From positions 492,435 to 556,434 of the forward strand of contig NZ_RAQQ01000001.1 of assembly GCF_003610785.1 (NCBI RefSeq): a DNA stretch of 64,000 nt, given 5' to 3'. The notes beneath the pieces were generated by a model. That model saw only the letters and a list, made by a program, of their open reading frames with translations. It was not told the DNA's origin and searched no databases. How positions within the stretch are numbered: position 1 is the first letter of the stretch; the number at the start of each line of letters is the position of its first letter. Of this stretch, positions 61,141 through 64,000 are shown piece by piece. The position numbers and the translations under genes are program-made. Source of the stretch: Micromonospora globbae. Lineage in GTDB: Bacteria > Actinomycetota > Actinomycetes > Mycobacteriales > Micromonosporaceae.

Positions 61141-63351
61141 TCAGCCGCGGCGGTCGAACCAGCGGTCGAGCAGCGACCTCGGGTCCTCGGTGCGCGCCCG
61201 GTCGTCCTGGCCGCGGTCCCGCTGCGCCGGCGGCCGCTCGCTCGGCCGGTGCGGGTCGCCGGCCAGTTCCCGGCTGGGCGCCACGAAGTCCTTCTCCGGC
61301 TTGCCCTCGACGGCCGTCGCGATCACCCGGGCCACCGCGTCGATCACCTCGGCCTGCACGGCGGAGCCCACCGAGTCGGTCGGGTCGTCCGGGTTGGCGG
61401 CGATGCCGGCCACGGCGACCTGCGGCGTGTAGCCCACGAACGTCTCGGTGGCGTTCTCCTCCGAGCTGCCGGTCTTGCCGGCGACCGGACGCCCGTCGAG
61501 GATGTCGTCCACGGCGGTGGCCGTGCCGCCGTTGCACTGCCCGTACGCCGACTGCTGGCCGACCGGGCACCGCGCCGCGTCGGTGGCCGCCCGGGCCACG
61601 TCGGCGTCGAGCACCCGCCGGCACGAGGGGTCGGCCACCGGCACCGCCTCGCCGTCCGCGGTCTTCACCGAGACCACCGGCAGCGGCGCGCAGTACATGC
61701 CCTCGGCGGCCACGGTGGCGTACGCGTTGGCCAGGTCCAGCGGAGTCGTGGCGGCCACGCCGAGGGTGAACGAACCCCAGTTGGCGGCGTTGTTCCTGGC
61801 GAACTCCGCGTCCGCGTCGGCCCGGAACGTGATGCCGAGCCGCTGCGCCATCTCGACCACCTTGTCCTGGCCCACCTGCTCGGCCAGCCAGACGAAGTAG
61901 GTGTTGACCGAGCGGCCGAAGCCGTCCCACATCATCCGGTAGCCGTCCATCCACTCCGGGTTGGCGTTGGCCGGGCACCAGTGGCCGTCGCAGCTGCCCT
62001 CCCCCTCCGCGGGGTAGCGGGTGGGCAGCCGGGCGGGCGCGTCGAAGCCGGTGGAGAGGGTACGGCCCGACTCCAGCGCGGCGAGCATCGTGAAGAGCTT
62101 GAAGGTCGAACCGGCCTGGTAGCCGTCCACGCCCCCGCCGCCGGAGATCAGCGGGTTCACCGTGTTCGGGTGGTTGGCCTGCCCGTCCGGGTTCGCCGCG
62201 AGGCTGTAGTGGCGGTTCACCGCCATGGCGAGCACCCGTCCGGTGCCCGGCTCGACCGCGGCGATCGGCAGCGCGCGCTTGTTGCCGTACCCGTACACCC
62301 CGGTGGCCTGCTTCTGCGCGGTGGCCTGGATCTCCGGGTCCAGCGACGTGACCACCGTGTAGCCGCCGCGGCGCAGCGCCTGCTCCCGCTCCTCCGCCGT
62401 CGAGCCGAACGCCGGCTGGGTGAGCCACCAGCGGCGCAGGTAGTCGCAGAAGAAGCCCCAGTCGTCGTGCCCCTGCGCGGTCGCCGTGCAGCCGTTGGGC
62501 TGCTCGGTCGGGTGCAGCGTCAGCTTCTCGGCCTTGGCCTGGGCCGCCTGCTCGGCGGTGATCGCCCCGGTCTCGACCATCGAGTCGAGCACGTACGCCC
62601 GCCGGGCCAGGGCCGCGTCCTTGTCACCGTCGATCGGGCTGTACGCGTCCGGCGACTGCACCAGGCCGGCGAGCAGGGCCGCCTCGGCGAGGGTCAGCTC
62701 GGCCGGCTCCTTGCCGAAGTACCGCTGGCTGGCCGCCGCGATCCCGTACGCGCCGGAGCCGAAGTAGGCGATGTTCAGGTAGCGGTTGAGGATCTCGTCC
62801 TTGCTGAGCGACTTCTCCAGCGCCGAGGCGTACCGGATCTCCTGGAGCTTGCGGCCCACGGTCGGGTCGGTGGCCGCCTTGCGCTCCTCGGCGGTGCGGC
62901 TCGGGTCGGTCTTGAGGACGTTGCGGACGTACTGCATGGTCAGCGTCGAGCCGCCCTGCTCCGTGCCGCCCCCGGTGACGTTGGCCACCACCGCGCGGAG
63001 CAGCCCGCGCAGGTCGGCGCCGCCGTGGTCGTAGAACCGCCGGTCCTCGGCCGCCACGATCGCCTGCCGCATCACGGGAGCGATCTCCGACAGCGGGACG
63101 TCGGTCCGGTTCACGTCGTAGAACGTGGTGATCAGCGTCTTGCCGTCGTTCGCGTAGATGTAGGAGCGCTGCGGCGTCGCCGGGGTGCGCAGCGCGTCCG
63201 GCAGCGCGGCGTACGCCCCGAGCGCCGACCGGGTGACGAGCCCGAACAGCAGGTTGCCGGGGAGCGCGGCCACCGCCAGCACGAGACCGGCGAGCACTCC
63301 GGCGAGCAGCACGGTGAGCAGCCGCGACAGCGGCGAGCGGGGACGGGCCAT
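61141..63351 (-). CDS. Class A penicillin-binding protein (transglycosylase/transpeptidase)
   Basis: A 736-residue bifunctional cell-wall synthase. One N-terminal membrane helix (about 10-38) is followed by the GT51 domain with IVAAEDRRFYDHGG (catalytic Glu), GGSTLTMQYVRNVL and YLNIAYFGSGAYG. The transpeptidase domain has SxxK as AGSTFKLFTM, SxN as RSVNTYFVW and KTG as VAGKTGSSEENATE. The C-terminal tail is Arg/Asp/Pro-rich. It polymerises and crosslinks peptidoglycan and is a beta-lactam target. ATG 63351 follows GGGG; a GTG at about 63381 is in frame and would add ten residues. Confidence 0.94.
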   Translation of the reverse strand: MARPRSPLSRLLTVLLAGVLAGLVLAVAALPGNLLFGLVTRSALGAYAALPDALRTPATPQRSYIYANDGKTLITTFYDVNRTDVPLSEIAPVMRQAIVAAEDRRFYDHGGADLRGLLRAVVANVTGGGTEQGGSTLTMQYVRNVLKTDPSRTAEERKAATDPTVGRKLQEIRYASALEKSLSKDEILNRYLNIAYFGSGAYGIAAASQRYFGKEPAELTLAEAALLAGLVQSPDAYSPIDGDKDAALARRAYVLDSMVETGAITAEQAAQAKAEKLTLHPTEQPNGCTATAQGHDDWGFFCDYLRRWWLTQPAFGSTAEEREQALRRGGYTVVTSLDPEIQATAQKQATGVYGYGNKRALPIAAVEPGTGRVLAMAVNRHYSLAANPDGQANHPNTVNPLISGGGGVDGYQAGSTFKLFTMLAALESGRTLSTGFDAPARLPTRYPAEGEGSCDGHWCPANANPEWMDGYRMMWDGFGRSVNTYFVWLAEQVGQDKVVEMAQRLGITFRADADAEFARNNAANWGSFTLGVAATTPLDLANAYATVAAEGMYCAPLPVVSVKTADGEAVPVADPSCRRVLDADVARAATDAARCPVGQQSAYGQCNGGTATAVDDILDGRPVAGKTGSSEENATETFVGYTPQVAVAGIAANPDDPTDSVGSAVQAEVIDAVARVIATAVEGKPEKDFVAPSRELAGDPHRPSERPPAQRDRGQDDRARTEDPRSLLDRWFDRRG

Positions 63352-63484
63352 GGTCCCCAGGATTGCCACGAATGTCACCAACCGACCACCCCGCGCGCCG
63401 GTTTGTCAGCAACTTCACCGTCCCCACCCAGCAACCCCCCAGCCCCGCCCCTGCCCCCCTGCCGGTCCGCCCGCCTTCGCCCCG

Positions 63485-63502
63485 GTGATCATGAGGTTGG
63501 CG
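63485..63502. repeat. Half copy of the GTGATCATGAGGTT repeat
   Basis: GTGATCATGAGGTTGGCG matches the left arm and spacer start of the element at 31910 (GATCATGAGGTTGGCG, 16 identical bases). No matching right arm follows before the IS30 element, about 40 bases away. Confidence 0.65.
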
Positions 63503-63515
63503 GGACCGTGGGAGG

Positions 63516-64000
63516 GGTGGCGTCAAGTGGTGAGTGCAATTGTTAGGGCGCGATGAGTTCGGCTAGTCGCTGGGCTGGGGTGGCCCAGCCCAGCGTTTGG
63601 CGGGGTCGGGTGTTCAGTTCGTGGGCGATCTCGTCCAGGCCGGTCTGGTCGATGGTGCGGAAGTCGTAGCTGCCTTTGGGGAAGTACTGGCGTAGCAGCC
63701 CGTTGGTGTTCTCGTTGGTGCCGCGTTGCCAGGGGCTGTGCGGGTCACAGAAGTAGACCGGGCAGCCGGTGGCGACGGTGAACACCGGGTGGGTGGCCAT
63801 TTCCACGCCTTGGTCCCAGGCCAGCGAGCGGCGTAGGTGCGCCGGCATCCGGGTGGCCAGGGCGGTGAGGACGCCGATGACGGCTTCGCTGTCGCGGCCG
63901 TGGGGCAGGGCGCCGAGCATCACATACCGGGTGGCCCGTTCCACCAGGGTCACGATCGCCGAGCCGCCGGCTTTGCCGATGACCAGGTCACCTTCCCAGT
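63516..64000 (-). mobile_element. IS30-family insertion sequence, one end (runs off right edge)
   Basis: The transposase end plus about 25 flanking bases (GTGAGTGCAATTGTTAGGG just outside the stop). The terminal inverted repeat cannot be confirmed because the other end lies beyond the window; the left boundary given is approximate. Confidence 0.7.
63543..64000 (-). CDS. IS30-family transposase (C-terminal part)
   Basis: The last 152 codons of a DDE transposase; the start lies outside. Catalytic residues follow the IS30 pattern: first Asp in WEGDLVIGK, second Asp in RSLAWDQGVEMA, Glu in PWQRGTNENTNGLLRQYFPK. The C-terminal NTRPRQTLGWATPAQRLAEL is typical of the family. The reading frame is intact within the window, so the copy could be active. 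It sits next to a half copy of an intergenic palindrome. Confidence 0.92.
   Translation of the reverse strand, partial: WEGDLVIGKAGGSAIVTLVERATRYVMLGALPHGRDSEAVIGVLTALATRMPAHLRRSLAWDQGVEMATHPVFTVATGCPVYFCDPHSPWQRGTNENTNGLLRQYFPKGSYDFRTIDQTGLDEIAHELNTRPRQTLGWATPAQRLAELIAP

Overview
This is a chromosomal window from a very GC-rich actinomycete, most likely Micromonosporaceae and probably Micromonospora-like. The evidence is near-exclusive G/C third codon positions, many GTG/TTG starts, leaderless-looking starts, Tat/lipoprotein sugar-binding proteins, a MurD/MurL pair of the kind reported from Micromonospora, and several copies of a GATCATGA(A/G)GTT intergenic palindrome. No rRNA, tRNA or CRISPR array was recognised. 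It is mainly a carbohydrate-uptake and carbohydrate-hydrolysis region with scattered housekeeping and stress genes.

Layout. 1-4.4 kb: alpha-glucan genes (GH63-like hydrolase running off the left edge, glycogen debranching enzyme, GT4 alpha-glucan synthase like mycobacterial Rv3032). 4.4-6.2 kb: methionyl-tRNA synthetase preceded by an apparent Met-codon leader peptide and two mutually exclusive hairpins, a candidate attenuator. 6.3-13 kb: transmembrane Ser/Thr kinase, YdjM-like membrane hydrolase, amidohydrolase, ABC ATPase, ArsR-type regulator, MFS exporter and an SDR remnant. 13-21.3 kb: one compact LacI-controlled operon (regulator, binding protein, two permeases, alpha-xylosidase, beta-glucosidase) for uptake and breakdown of xyloglucan-type oligosaccharides, closed by a 17-bp-stem terminator. 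21.3-28.7 kb: DIP1984-like protein, MFS transporter with a possible leader ORF, YCII protein, phosphotransferase-like protein, WYL regulator divergent from DinB and VOC genes, FAD oxidoreductase.

28.8-31 kb: SigG-like ECF sigma factor with C-terminal SnoaL domain, flanked by a STAS protein and an alpha/beta hydrolase; a shared two-block promoter-like motif with identical spacing precedes all three. 31-38 kb: MobA-like nucleotidyltransferase, quinone-oxidoreductase-like enzyme, family A polymerase/exonuclease, then a VTC-DUF4956-CotH operon. 38-48 kb: two paralogous GlcNAc/chitobiose-type ABC transporters (NgcEFG) around an RpiR regulator, a SIS protein and a BadF/BadG-type sugar kinase, with repeated ACTGTTA heptamers in the control regions. 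48-51 kb: transaminase plus acylating semialdehyde dehydrogenase.

51-64 kb: unknown protein, MurD2-like ligase divergent from MurL epimerase, PucR regulator, TrmH methyltransferase, secreted GH10-CBM2 xylanase, dihydrofolate-reductase-like protein, class A penicillin-binding protein, and the end of an IS30-family element at the right edge. Secreted xylanase, xyloglucan-oligosaccharide uptake and chitobiose uptake together point to a soil or plant-litter polymer degrader. The least expected signals are regulatory: the Met attenuator, the three-site sigma motif and the dispersed palindromes.
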